DNA of 64,000 nucleotides from Ostrinia nubilalis (taxonomy: Eukaryota; Arthropoda; Insecta; Lepidoptera; Crambidae): the NCBI RefSeq assembly GCF_963855985.1, contig NC_087107.1:7006001-7070000 (forward strand), read 5' to 3'. Made by a program: the position numbers and the translations under genes. Below the pieces are notes generated by a model, which searched no databases, had not been told where the DNA came from, and was given only the letters and a program-made list of their open reading frames with translations. This document shows positions 9,874-20,029 of the stretch, one piece after another. The first letter of the stretch is position 1. Each line of letters begins with the position of its first letter.

Positions 9874-12800
9874 GGAACAAGATGAGTGCCTCTTCAGCCG
9901 CGTCATCAAAACCGGAAACGCATACTCATAAGATCAAATTACCACCTATTGACATTCCGTCATTTGATGGTAGCATGGAAAAATGGCCGGTTTTCTATGA
10001 ATCCTTCAAGGCTAATATACATCATAATCCCCAGCTGACCGACTCGCAGCGTGTGCAGTATCTGGTAGGGAAACTTACGCATAATGCCCTGAAAATTACA
10101 GCAGGCATAATTCCGACTGGTGATACCTATCGCGTACTTTGGGACAGTCTGGAAAAGAAATATCAGGACAAGCGTCGATTAGGCATCCATTACTTAAGCA
10201 ACATCTTAGATTCCAAAACTTGTACATCATCTGCGGGAAGTTTGGATAATTTCATACAACGATATGCCTCTTCGGTCGCAGCTCTAGAACAGTTAGGTAT
10301 AGAGGATTTGACTGATTTTATATTGCTCCATTGTGCCCTACGCAAGGTTGATGGGCAAACAGCTCACGCCTTTGAATTTTCAGTAAGAGATAAGGAGTTG
10401 CCCACCTCAGATGATTTTATAAAGTTCATGCAAGATCAAACTAAGATTATGACGCTTTCTAATAATTTCAGTAGTTCGAATTCGCAGTCGAACACACGCG
10501 GCTCGAACAAACCAGCTGAGACTTTATATAAATCTTTTATGTCAAACGCAAATAATAGTAACAGCTCTTGTTTATATTGTAACGAGGGCAACCATAGAAT
10601 TTACAACTGCAATCAATTCAAAGGTTTAAGTTCTCCGCAAGCGAAGTTTAATTTTATTAAATCCAAAAATAGTTGTGTCAACTGTCTTAGCGCATTGCAT
10701 ACGTTAACTAATTGCAAATCCACGTCAGTTTGCAAGCAGTGCGGTAAGAAGCATAATACACTTTTGCATTTTGAGACGAGTAATGATGATATTCGCAAAA
10801 ATACGCATACGCATGCTGTGCACATGAGCACGTCCGCACCGGTTCATTCCGCCGCAATGGACTCGAACCCGGAATTACGCGCAGTGAGTCGCGAACCCGT
10901 GCAGCTTACCCATACTGCGGGGAGCGCAGCTTCGAATGAGAAGCCACCGCAAGGCGGTTCTTCGCTGTCTTTTAGCGTTAAATTAAAGCCTAATTCTACA
11001 ATTTTACTTTCAACCGCGCAAGTGTATGCCATGCAGCCTAATGCTAACAATTATAAACGCATTATTCGATGTTTGATAGATAGTGGCTCTCAGAATAATT
11101 TAATTACAATCGATTGTTGCAAATCTCTGAATTTAGTTGTCATTCCACTTACGAATTCATACGTAAAGGGTGTTGGTTCATCATCGAGGCCAATACGTGG
11201 ATACGTGGACATGGTGATTCAGTCGCGTATTGATTTAAACAATAAATACCGAATACAGGCGTTAGTGGTAGATTCTATAACTGATCAACTGCCTGCGCAC
11301 TTTATTGAGAATTGTAACATGGAGTATTTGAATGATTTGCCGTTAGCGGATCTTACCTGGAATGTGCCTGGTAATATAGACCTAGTTCTAGGAGCGCAAC
11401 TATTTCCGTATATTTATCTGGGAAATCGAGTGGATTCTGGCTCACAAGCTCCGCCAGCTTTATCTACTGCTTTTGGTTACGTGCTCATGGGAGGTAGTCA
11501 AGGTGTTAATAATAGTGCAACTTCATTCTCAGCATTGGCGCTAGATGAAATGGTACATAAGTTTTGGCAATTAGAGGAGTTACCGGTCAAAGGTTATTTG
11601 AGCCAGGAAGACACGATCTGCGAGAATTTATTCGCATCGTCTGTCTCGCGAGATGACACCGGTAGATATTGCGTATCTTTACCTTTCTCCAAAGATCCTA
11701 GTAACTTAGGCAATTCTCGCACTCCCGCCCAGCGACGATTTATGGCCCTGGAAAGGAAGTTTATACAGGATCCTTCGTTGCAAGAGCAATATAATAAGGT
11801 GATCCAAGATTATATTGATAACGATTACCTGTCTGAGGTTACTTCAAATAACGCTGATGAGGGATATTATATTCCACACCACGCCGTCGTGCGACCTGAC
11901 AAACCCATGCCGCGCATAGTACTAGATGCGAGCGCGAAGACACACACTGGTGTGTCCTTGAATGACATTCTTCACGTCGGTCCTAATTTACAGGCCGATC
12001 TGTTTCTTTTATTACTTGATTTTAGACTTTTTCCGATAGCCATTACGGCTGATATTAAACAAATGTATTTGCAGATTGGTGTTATTGATGACCATCGCAA
12101 ATATTCCAAGATATTGTATCGCTTTCATGGCAATGAGCCTATCCGCACATTTCAATTCAACCGCGTCCCATTTGGGCTTAAATCAAGTCCGTTCCTAGCT
12201 ATGCGCACTGTGCGACAGCTAGCGTCTGACTTGAGCGCAGAATATCCTGTCGCAGCTAGTATTGCTGAGACTAAGTTTTATATGGACGATCTCGTTCATT
12301 CTGTTCCTGATGAGAAGACTGCCGCTTGTTTGGCGCAAGAATTGATCTCGCTATTCAAGTCCGGTGCATTTGACTTAGTCAAATGGTGTAGTAACTCTCG
12401 TACTTTATTGGAGAATCTCCCTGAGTCACACCGGAGTCCTATAAACTTTTCAGAAGGAAACAATGTCTCCTCTAAGATCCTTGGTCTTTCATGGGACCCT
12501 GTAAATGATTCCTTCCATTTTAAGGCATCTCAGATGATTGAGAAATGCACAAAACGGAATATTCTTTCGGTTGTGGCCCGCCTGTTCGATGTGCTCGGTT
12601 TGATAGCTCCGGTTATATTATACGCCAAGTTACTTATTAAAGAGCTTTGGCTTAGTAACGCAGGCTGGGACGATACACCTTCCGAAACAATAGTACAACG
12701 TTTTTCTGCATTAATCCAAGAGCTACCCTTGGTTTCCACTGTGAAAATTCCACGTCATATTGGGGTTTCTGATAGTTCTGTTGTGAATATCGTTGCCTTC

Positions 12801-13331
12801 TGCGACGCAAGTATGAATGGTTACGGTTGTGTTGTTTACTTGCAGACGATAGATCAGGAAAATATAACGGTCAGATTATTATGTGCCAAATCAAAGGTCT
12901 CGCCTACAAAAATTCAAACGCTCGCGCGTCTCGAGTTGTGCGCAGCGCTTTTAATGTCCAAGTTAGTAAAACTTGTGGCTGATACTTACCGCAAACGCAT
13001 TACTATCGCAAATATATACGCATTTTCTGATTCTACGATCGCATTGTCGTGGATACGCTCGTCACCGCATCGATGGTCGGTGTTCGTGAGCAATAGAGTC
13101 GCGCAAATACAGGAGAATATATCTCCAGATAATTTTCATCATGTCAGAGGAGAAGAGAATCCGAGTGACTGTCTCTCTAGAGGCTTATTGCCTTCTCACC
13201 TCGTTAATAACGATTTATGGTGGAAAGGACCCACATGGATGCAATCGCTACCATCGGAGTGGCCTCTCGCATCTTTTTCTCCTACTGATTGTATTGATTT
13301 ACCTGAACATAAGGCTAGCGCATTTAATTAG
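9870..13331 (+). CDS. BEL/Pao Gag-Pol polyprotein without integrase (1153 aa)
   Basis: Domains in order: DUF1759 Gag (about 22-175, KLPPIDIPSFDGSMEKW); Cys/His zinc knuckles (CLYCNEGNHRIYNC near 234 and CVNCLSALHTLTNC near 268) and a third Cys pair near 287; a retropepsin-type aspartic protease with LIDSGSQNNLI near 400 (DUF1758 type); reverse transcriptase from about 680, with the YMDD catalytic motif near 802; then RNase H (AFCDASMNGYG near 977, ending around SRGLL). Known BEL/Pao polyproteins continue with a zinc-binding integrase and DUF5641; here the frame stops about 45 residues after RNase H. The protein could make Gag and cDNA but not integrate it without help. The first ATG at 9870 is probably not the original start (see the preceding frame). 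No internal stop was found. Confidence 0.9.
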   Translation: MRNKMSASSAASSKPETHTHKIKLPPIDIPSFDGSMEKWPVFYESFKANIHHNPQLTDSQRVQYLVGKLTHNALKITAGIIPTGDTYRVLWDSLEKKYQDKRRLGIHYLSNILDSKTCTSSAGSLDNFIQRYASSVAALEQLGIEDLTDFILLHCALRKVDGQTAHAFEFSVRDKELPTSDDFIKFMQDQTKIMTLSNNFSSSNSQSNTRGSNKPAETLYKSFMSNANNSNSSCLYCNEGNHRIYNCNQFKGLSSPQAKFNFIKSKNSCVNCLSALHTLTNCKSTSVCKQCGKKHNTLLHFETSNDDIRKNTHTHAVHMSTSAPVHSAAMDSNPELRAVSREPVQLTHTAGSAASNEKPPQGGSSLSFSVKLKPNSTILLSTAQVYAMQPNANNYKRIIRCLIDSGSQNNLITIDCCKSLNLVVIPLTNSYVKGVGSSSRPIRGYVDMVIQSRIDLNNKYRIQALVVDSITDQLPAHFIENCNMEYLNDLPLADLTWNVPGNIDLVLGAQLFPYIYLGNRVDSGSQAPPALSTAFGYVLMGGSQGVNNSATSFSALALDEMVHKFWQLEELPVKGYLSQEDTICENLFASSVSRDDTGRYCVSLPFSKDPSNLGNSRTPAQRRFMALERKFIQDPSLQEQYNKVIQDYIDNDYLSEVTSNNADEGYYIPHHAVVRPDKPMPRIVLDASAKTHTGVSLNDILHVGPNLQADLFLLLLDFRLFPIAITADIKQMYLQIGVIDDHRKYSKILYRFHGNEPIRTFQFNRVPFGLKSSPFLAMRTVRQLASDLSAEYPVAASIAETKFYMDDLVHSVPDEKTAACLAQELISLFKSGAFDLVKWCSNSRTLLENLPESHRSPINFSEGNNVSSKILGLSWDPVNDSFHFKASQMIEKCTKRNILSVVARLFDVLGLIAPVILYAKLLIKELWLSNAGWDDTPSETIVQRFSALIQELPLVSTVKIPRHIGVSDSSVVNIVAFCDASMNGYGCVVYLQTIDQENITVRLLCAKSKVSPTKIQTLARLELCAALLMSKLVKLVADTYRKRITIANIYAFSDSTIALSWIRSSPHRWSVFVSNRVAQIQENISPDNFHHVRGEENPSDCLSRGLLPSHLVNNDLWWKGPTWMQSLPSEWPLASFSPTDCIDLPEHKASAFN

Positions 13332-13352
13332 TATTTAACATTTCTGAGGTGT

Positions 13353-13459
13353 ACACTGTACCCTGGTACAGATGGTGTCACTTGCGTAGCGATGGTTAGG
13401 ACCAAATATGGTAACTTTAACGTCCTGTCGTGAAGTTGTACCCAGTACCTACGCAATAA
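13353..13459 (+). pseudogene. Remnant of the Pol C-terminus (DUF5641-like), after the integrase deletion
   Basis: After the main stop, one frame reads LYPGTDGVTCVAMVRTKYG, the pattern seen at the end of BEL/Pao polyproteins (PG-DG-hRhh-h+T--G). Near 13423 it shifts by one base into a frame ending KLYPVPTQ and a stop at 13457-13459, again typical (KL-h-P). About one integrase plus most of DUF5641 is thus missing between 13331 and 13353, with a further one-base lesion. Confidence 0.7.
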
Positions 13460-13627
13460 TATATTTTACTTTAACGCGTTTAATTGTTTATTGTTAAGTT
13501 ATTAGACTCGAGGTCTGAGTTCTTTTGATTTATTTATTTTTTCTTTGAATTTACACCGTTGCATTGCAAGGATTGCAACGTATTAAGTTCACATTAGTGA
13601 GTTTTTTTGAAAGTTTCTGCGAACTTC

Positions 13628-13641
13628 CAAGGCGGGGAGTA
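13628..13641 (+). other. Polypurine tract
   Basis: The purine-rich AAGGCGGGGAGTA directly precedes the 3' LTR start. It is the expected priming site for plus-strand synthesis. Confidence 0.65.
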
Positions 13642-14134
13642 TGGTTACGCAGATGTACGCTTAACTTTAGTTTATTTTTAATTCCCAAATAGTTTTGTCT
13701 GCAGGTAGAAAACTGTTTGGTTTCCACATCTCTGTGGTCATTCTTGGCGTTTCTGAACGTCAAGCTTTGACACACTTCACCGTAAGAACTTAAAACGCAA
13801 TGTTCATCTTCGCAGTCTCGCGAGTGAAAAAACCGCACTTTTATCTCCCGCAAATCGCATCATAACGCACAACGCATTCGCATCAAACCACCTACGCAGT
13901 CAAAGCCCAAATTGCTTGTGACCCGAACCCCCTGCAGGGGAAGTGAAGCCGATCCATCTTCATCCCGGAGTGTCCCGGAGCCAGCAGTGGTCGAGCTGAC
14001 GGAAGGGGGCCCGAGATTGGCTCAGAGGTTAGTGGGACCAACTATTTCTCCTCTGAAGGCAAAATCATTTGGGAAACGTAATTTGGACTTCCGATTAAGA
14101 TCCCGCCTGGTGTGGCTATTTACACGCCACACCA
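13642..14134 (+). repeat. 3' LTR of the BEL/Pao element (493 bp)
   Basis: It begins TGGTTACGCAGATGTACGC and ends CACGCCACACCA, followed by CAACT. It matches the interrupted 5' LTR with scattered substitutions and one small altered stretch near its start. It keeps the uninterrupted ATCATAAC target that hAT copy B duplicated in the other LTR. Confidence 0.94.
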
Positions 14135-14450
14135 CAACTTCTCATACAAATACCAGCGGAAAGTTCTCAACTGGTATCAATAAACAACAAACTAAGAAAA
14201 TGAATTCCTGCAGCAAACTCCTTAGGAGCGTTTACATTTTATTTTCCTTGAATACACAACTTGCGAGATGCAGGGCACAGGGCTGTAGTTGGAGGTTAAT
14301 TTATTTTTATAGTTAGGCTGCGATGTTAAACTATTAAATAAATTAATATTCTTTAGTAATAATTGATTTTTAAAGTGACTGTCTTCTGAAATAGTCACCG
14401 TCGATACTGCTGCACCTTTTAAATCTACTAGGTATGTAAGTACTAAACGT

Positions 14451-14614
14451 TAAGACACCCGCACACAGGTGACTTTTATCACCGTGACAGTGTGTCTCCC
14501 ATAGATAAGAATAAGTACCTACTACGTAGTCTCTCTCGTTCTCTTTATAAAAGTGTAAAAGAGCAAGACATACTGTCACGGTGACAAAAAGTCACTAGTG
14601 CGCGCATACCCTTA
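14451..14614. mobile_element. Foldback MITE (about 164 bp)
   Basis: The ends are imperfect inverted repeats of about 45 bp. Left: TAAGACACCCGCACAC, then GGTGACTTTTATCACCGTGA. Right: CACGGTGACAAAAAGTCACT, then GCGCGCATACCCTTA. The superfamily is unassigned. Confidence 0.7.
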
Positions 14615-14672
14615 CCTACTGTTTTACAATTTCAAGCCATTTTACGGCAAACATTATTATTTTAATTAAAGT

Positions 14673-14748
14673 AGTATCAAGGAGGGGAAATGCATGTGTG
14701 ACACAAATTACAAATGTGTCACACATGCATTTCCCCCTCCTTGATACT
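14673..14748. repeat. Near-perfect hairpin, 33-bp arms
   Basis: The left arm 14673-14705 (AGTATCAAGGAGGGGAAATG...) and right arm 14715-14748 (...CATTTCCCCCTCCTTGATACT) are complementary except for one extra C, with a 9-nt loop. This is a small foldback element or hairpin-RNA source. Confidence 0.85.
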
Positions 14749-15719
14749 TACTTCAGTATAATGTTTTTGGGCGCAATTACGCAACATTGTTATGACACAA
14801 ATAAATGGTTGTTACCATAAGGGGCCACTCTTTGCCCTGCTACGGCCCTGGACCACACAATAGAGACGCGCTGCATTAAGATATGCAGTTGCAATAAGCA
14901 AACGCCCTAAGCCGCTACAAGGGGAACCAAACTTTGATACTGAGTAATGTGAAACTCCGTGAGCATACAGTCCTTGTTAGTGTAGCAACTTCGCATTTAT
15001 GACGAAGTGTTTTAGGTTCCATTTTGCTGGGCAGATTTGGTAATTTTAATATATTACTGTTGTTTTGGAGTTAGTGTTAGCTATGTGTAGATTAGATTGT
15101 TGTTTCTCTGATTTGTTGCCATCTTAGCCGCCAGTAACTTGAAAAACTGATTAGATTTAAAAGGAAAACTTATTAGATTTATGTATTATGAACGTAAACT
15201 AGGCACTAGATTTTATCATTTTTACTACTAAAAAATTTAAAATAAACTAGCGAGGTAGATGTAAACCTTTTAATGTCATATTCTTAGTCTAGAAGATACA
15301 TAAAATCTTGTTCACACATTGTTGTCAAAATATATTTCTTGTTGTTAAGTTAATATTTAGTAACCATGAACCTTAACAAAGTTAACAACCGAGAATAAAA
15401 TATAAATAAGTTACACAACAAACACTTTATCCGTTACGAAAAGGTGATTCTCAAAAAACACAAAAATTCGCAACATTTCATAAATCTTTCCCAAACTAAA
15501 ACTTCATAACAGCCGAAATTCCGAAATACTCGTAACGCAAACAAAATGTCTCTCAGCACAATTTCGCTGGACGTAACAGATGCAGTCAGCTTTAATAATG
15601 CGGCCCGAAGTTTTTCCAAAAGCGGGGAATCACCCAATATTTACATGACAACGTCGGCCGCTTGATTAAAGAGTGAGAAAGGACACCTCGATGTCAAAGC
15701 TGCTGAAAACGAGACATAA

Positions 15720-15768
15720 TACAGGGTGACTTTGAAATCGTTGGCATCCTGTTCAAAGTCACCCTGTA
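15720..15768. repeat. 49-bp TA-ended hairpin, mini-MITE
   Basis: TACAGGGTGACTTTGA (15720-15735) is exactly complementary to TCAAAGTCACCCTGTA (15753-15768). TACAGGGTG ends occur on other MITEs in this window (37659 and 56779). Confidence 0.8.
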
Positions 15769-16673
15769 TACGCTTGTATTTAGGGCTCTATGTTTTTGAG
15801 ATACGAGGACTCTCCTCTGTCTAAATATCAACAGTATTTGACTGGCTATATGCGAATTCCATTTAAGGCAAAATTTTCAATGGTCGGATAACTTTAAACT
15901 GAAGAATAAGACACATTGACAGTATTCAGTAGGGCAAATAAGTCAAAATAACAATTTTATTTTTCAGTTAAAACATAGTGATGATTAAAAAATCAGCTCT
16001 AAATATTTTAAAAAATATTTTATCGGGTTTAGTGTTGAAATCAACCATTTTATCTCAATTAAGTTCAAAATAATAAATAATTAGAAAATGTGTTCGGTTT
16101 AATGAAATTCAGGATTTTTCATGTTTGATTTATTTAATTCTGAGATTTCTTTTACAGTTTTGTAGAATTGAAAATCTCTGTCATTATTGCATCTAAAAAC
16201 AAATGAGGATCAGTTCTGATTAGCTCCTTTGTTTAACCTTTCATGCTGATAAAACAAATGAATAGCGATAAGCTCCAGCTCTCATTTGATGTTATACAGG
16301 CTTTATGAATTGCCGTCCGCTATTCATGAAGTAAACAGGCAAGTCAAACAAATTGAAAATTCCGCTCATTAGGGTTATCAACGGCGCAATTAAACCTTAA
16401 TCGAATCCGCCTATCGAGAGGAAAAAGCGGATTACAATGCTAATAGCCTTTTGGCACCCCTGAAACTTCATTTCCTTCCCTGGTGATAATTCTAATGAGT
16501 GTTTAAACTTTTAGCACCCTCCAGTCTAATGAATTGATCAAACTGAACGTGAATTTACGGGGTTGTTTCGGATATTGCTATTATGAAAATGATGACGTGT
16601 GGATTATGAGTTATTAGTAAATTGTTTTAAGTATCAACGAATAAATTAATTACCTAGCCCTAAACCAGAAAAT

Positions 16674-16774
16674 GGCGGTGCGCTGGATGCAAGTCGCCAC
16701 CAACCGGCCATAGTGGAAATCATTGGGGGAGGCCTATGTTCAGCAGTCCTATGGCTGAAATGATGATGATGATG
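16674..16774 (+). mobile_element. 5'-truncated LINE tail with (GAT)n end and 12-bp target duplication
   Basis: AAACCAGAAAAT is present at 16662-16673 and 16775-16786, bracketing a 101-bp insert that ends GGCTGAAATGATGATGATGA. A related tail lies at 49766-49875. The form (severe 5' truncation, simple-repeat tail, 12-bp duplication) is typical of an RTE-like LINE or its SINE; the clade is inferred. Confidence 0.75.
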
Positions 16775-16811
16775 AAACCAGAAAATAACAACTAGCTATA
16801 ACTGAACCAAT

Positions 16812-16880
16812 CTGAAAATCATTGGGGGGAGGCCTGTGTTGAACAATAGACGTTCTTTGGCTATAACGTTGTTGATGATG
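16812..16880 (+). mobile_element. Degraded second LINE tail
   Basis: ATCATTGGGGGGAGGCCTGT followed by GTTGATGATG resembles the preceding tail, with more changes. Confidence 0.5.
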
Positions 16881-16977
16881 TTATAAACAATTTTGAACTA
16901 ATATGAACATAATGAACAAATTACGTGTTTGACCCTTACAGCTTTCTTTTAATTTCAACATCAATCTTTTAAACTGC

Positions 16978-17075
16978 GATCTCCAACCCGCCTGCCAAGC
17001 GTGGGGATTATGGCAAAACCCTCCACTATAGTGGAGGAGGCTCATAGTCCAGCAGTGGACTGTAAAGGGCTGTTG
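16978..17075 (+). mobile_element. LINE/SINE 3' fragment, 'GGAGGCTCATAGTCCAGCAG' family, copy 1
   Basis: It shares TATAGTGGAGGAGGCTCATA and CAGCAGTGGACTGTAAAGGG with the insert at 23667-23778. Here the tail stops at GGGCTGTTGACAG without the GAT repeat. Confidence 0.6.
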
Positions 17076-17316
17076 ACAGCCCCCATTAGGATTCAAATCC
17101 ACTAAACAGCTTTAAATTACCTACATCAGCAACATTCATCTACGAGCTTACTATATTATGTTATCGCTGCTGAACGTATAAAATCATTTCTAAACCAAGA
17201 CGGAAAGCGAGTTTTTTGCCATAGAAATGAAATCTTCTTAGAGCAAGAATTGCCCACTTTTGAGCTTTTTAAGCTTAAGCAAACAATTCATTAATTAAAC
17301 CTTTTAATTGTTGCAG

Positions 17317-17401
17317 GGCATTTCTAAGAATACTCTGCGTGTGTTGCCCCAGAAAGCTGAGGCGAAAGTACCAACCTCAGCTCCGCTTCAAGCAATCCCA
17401 G
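17317..17401 (+). CDS. Candidate 85-nt internal exon
   Basis: A good 3' splice site (TTTTAATTGTTGCAG) precedes it and a good 5' splice site (CCCAG|GTGAGC) follows. Read in phase 0 it gives GISKNTLRVLPQKAEAKVPT and then SAPLQAIP, leaving one base for the next exon. The composition is protein-like but I do not recognise the protein. The one-base overhang would keep an acceptor at 18173 (two bases, then an open frame of about 56 codons) or at 19543 in frame. It may belong to the same transcription unit as the exon array at 19655-20934, which is an inference. Confidence 0.35.
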
Positions 17402-19540
17402 GTGAGCTATATATGTAACTGTCATAATTACACTTGAGAGCAAATAAATTGGACCACAAGCAAAGCATAAGGAAAAGAATACAAAATAATAAAGGTAGAC
17501 TAACAATTTAGGAAACTTGTAAAAAATAATTTTCATTCTATTGAATCAAGATCCTTGATCTCTGAAGTTGATCTCATCCAAAAGACAAAGCGATAATTTA
17601 TTAATCTGTTATCTCGTGCTTTTTAAATTCGAGCCTACCGTCAATACAATCCAATTGAAAGGAAATTATTAATAGAATTGGAAATGATACGAAAATATCA
17701 ACGAAGGCCGTGTTATTTTGGTCTTTGTATCATTGAATAACCATTTGAGGGTTCCATTTAACTTCGAGTAGGTATTGAGGATAAAGTAACATATAATTGA
17801 ATTTGTTCGTGTTCGATCGTTAATTCATTGAGCTTTACATTTTCCATTGATAGGTAATCCAAATAGAAGCATAAAGTATAATTGTATCAAATAGGTAACT
17901 AAATTCATGCTGCTTAATTTTCTAGAAAGTTAAGAGGTTATAGAACTTATCTAAAAATAGTATTAGCCCGCGGCTTCACTCGTGTGAATTTTGGTCGGCT
18001 ACTCAATCAGCAAATCTTTTCTCTTTAAAATATTGGCATGATGCGTTACATTTTGAAATCTTAACAAATGGTCCGATTAACTTGCTCTCAAGTGTACAGA
18101 CGATAGAAAATATTAAAATTTGATTTGCCGTTAGCGTCCGCTTTTTAATTTAGATGCTGATTTTATTTCCAGTTGCGCACAACTCGCCGTTATTACTCAT
18201 CGAGCGAACTGATGGGCATTCAGCAACTCAGGCAAAACTCCTGCGAACAGACATACATATAGCGACATATTTTTATATATCTCCATGTCCCCAAGTGCCT
18301 TTAATCTTCCAAGAGTTAGCGAATTAGAAGACGCCTTCAGATTTTCGGACTTAGGTCTTTTTCTACGGAGGTACGTGTGTTGATGAGCATCAACTGCACT
18401 TTTCACTTGTCCTAAATGTATAGAGCAGGTCTGGGGATAGGACAGACAGATATTGACGTATTCATATTGGTTCATTAGACGTGGCTATTTCTAAGCTGAA
18501 GAGACCAGTACAATCCGCATTGATGCAGTCTTGAATGTCTGGTTTCAAGAAAGTAACAAACTCTACATTTACATAATCATGTGTTTCATTAACTATTTTC
18601 ATTGAAGAAAATCATGTTCATAGTAAAATTCTCAAACACTTTTGCTTTTACGATTTTCATTTCAAACCAATTGTTTTGATTTGGTTTTGCTCAGGGTTGG
18701 TGACAACTCTCCAATTATGTCCAATCAATTTCCTTTTGTAATTAAGATCTGGCAAAACGATTTTTTCTCTTAAGAATTTATAGGGACCTCTTTAAATAAT
18801 AATTTATCAGTTAGGGAACTTTTAACAACCTCTTTGCAAAAAAGATTTAAAATTTAATTAATTCTTAAGTCCCCCTGGATCTGCTCAATTAAACCTCCAC
18901 AAAAATTTTGCGTCTGCACTTGGTTTGTTCAAAAACTAATTTTGTGTCCCCCTTACTTGTGTGTCTATCTCACTTCACTAACATTTGCAATACCCCCATC
19001 TGTTCCCTGCATGACGCTTTTATTTGGAATACAATGTAAATTCATTGATCCAATTTGTCTTTTTTGATTGCTCTGTTTTTTTCTGTGCAATTATTTGTAC
19101 TAGTTTAGCTAGCGAGTAGCGACTATTGTTTGAAATAGAATGCATGCATAGGGTAGTTGACACCACAAATCAAACATAGGTACTTTTCCTGTAGATTTGT
19201 TTATAAAGGAAGCTCTGTCATGACATTACTAGTATGTGAACTCAATTGAATTTTGCAGCAAATTGAATATTCGGGTTTCAGGGCTAGATTTGGGTAAAAG
19301 TTTTTAAGGTGATTAACGGTGTCTACTACCAATTGATTGTTCAAAAGTGTTATATCTACTATTTACCCGTTTGTATAGATTTTATATTACAGATATTATC
19401 GTTTCACTTTTCTCAATTCAGATGTTAACCTGCTTAGACCATTTGAGACGTTATCTTAACTATACTTTCTATTGATTCCAAATCCATATCAATGTTGATG
19501 ATTTGTTGATGCTTTTGTATTCACATGAGCATTTGTTCCA
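17402..19540. other. Non-coding stretch, possibly intronic
   Basis: Mostly AT-rich. An acceptor-like TTTATTTCCAG at 18162-18172 is followed by open sequence. A segment ending CTACGGAG|GTACGT (18361-18374) has a donor-like end, with a protein-like frame MSPSAFNLPRVSELEDAF from 18285. A Helitron-3'-end relic (TAGCCCGCGGCTTCACTCGT, minus strand) lies at 17965-17998. Nothing is firm enough to call a gene. Confidence 0.4.
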
Positions 19541-19654
19541 CAGTATCCAGTGTCGACGATGATGTACTCATCTGTGTCTCAGCACGAGATGTGTCGCTTG
19601 TGACATCAGGCGCGCGCGGGCACTTGCCGAAACGCTCGCGCGCGATGCTCCTGA

Positions 19655-19924
19655 TGCAGGGCGCGTCGCTCGCTGCGGCCCGCGCGCCGGAGCAGCGACG
19701 CCTGTCGCGCTCGCAGCCTAGAGCGCACGCACGCGCCGTACGACGACGCGCATCTACAAGTGCAGTGTTTAGACCGGCATCTGTACCCAGGACATGGCCC
19801 GTGCTGCCAAGACGCGGAATCGCTTAGTGAAATTAGTTTAGAAAGCGATAGTAGGAACCCTTCCATCAAGAAAAGCAAAAAGAAAGTCACTTACCAAATC
19901 AAAGCTGACGTCATCTCTAACTAA
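19655..19924 (+). CDS. Terminal-exon-like coding segment, array copy 1
   Basis: An open frame of 89 codons follows a TGA at 19652-19654 and ends at TAA 19922-19924. The C-terminal part reads HLQVQCLDRHLYPGHGPCCQ, then an acidic/Ser-rich stretch, a Lys cluster (KKSKKK) and VTYQIKADVISN at the end. Against copy 2 this 3' part has 13 base differences, all synonymous (12 at third positions, one Leu TTA/CTA), which is strong evidence that this frame has been translated. There is no ATG, so it must be entered by splicing; TGATGCAG|GG at 19658 is one possible acceptor. A separate acceptor (TTCCACAG, ending 19542) leads into a different frame. I do not recognise the protein. Confidence 0.65.
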   Translation, partial: CRARRSLRPARRSSDACRARSLERTHAPYDDAHLQVQCLDRHLYPGHGPCCQDAESLSEISLESDSRNPSIKKSKKKVTYQIKADVISN

Positions 19925-20029
19925 GCTTCTTCAACACGCTGCTTACTTAGCATCTGGTCTATCCATCACTGTCTCTCATGCCGGCATCTTGCTTTGAGTG
20001 AGAGAGAAGGCAGCGCGCGCTGCTCCTGA

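Larger units (their letters stand above)
7865..14139 (+). mobile_element. BEL/Pao LTR retrotransposon lacking integrase, with a nested hAT element
   Basis: The element is bounded by CAACT target duplications (7865-7869 and 14135-14139) and two LTRs with TGG...CCA ends. Internally it carries a short gag frame, a 1153-residue gag-pol frame (Gag, protease, RT, RNase H) and a purine-rich tract before the 3' LTR. The integrase domain is absent, and only a DUF5641-like C-terminal remnant survives (13353-13459). The 5' LTR is interrupted by hAT copy B. Subtracting that insertion and its duplication (851+8 bp), both LTRs are exactly 493 bp. The LTRs differ at roughly a dozen positions by eye, so the insertion is not recent. 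Confidence 0.92.
14140..17316. other. Gene-free stretch with small foldback elements and LINE tails
   Basis: Contains a MITE at 14451-14614, a long hairpin at 14673-14748, a 49-bp hairpin at 15720-15768 and LINE-tail fragments at 16674-16774, 16812-16880 and 16978-17075. The ORFs here are short and have no recognisable protein character. Confidence 0.6.

Noticed and set aside
19525..19827. A 100-codon plus-strand frame over the first array unit, entered after an acceptor-like TTCCACAG
   Set aside because: Base differences between array copies are synonymous in a different frame, so this one is probably not the selected frame downstream of about 19655. It may be coding only before the GC-rich part.
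19606..19890. A 94-codon minus-strand frame over array copy 1
   Set aside because: It is antisense to the frame supported by synonymous substitutions and shows no protein family features.
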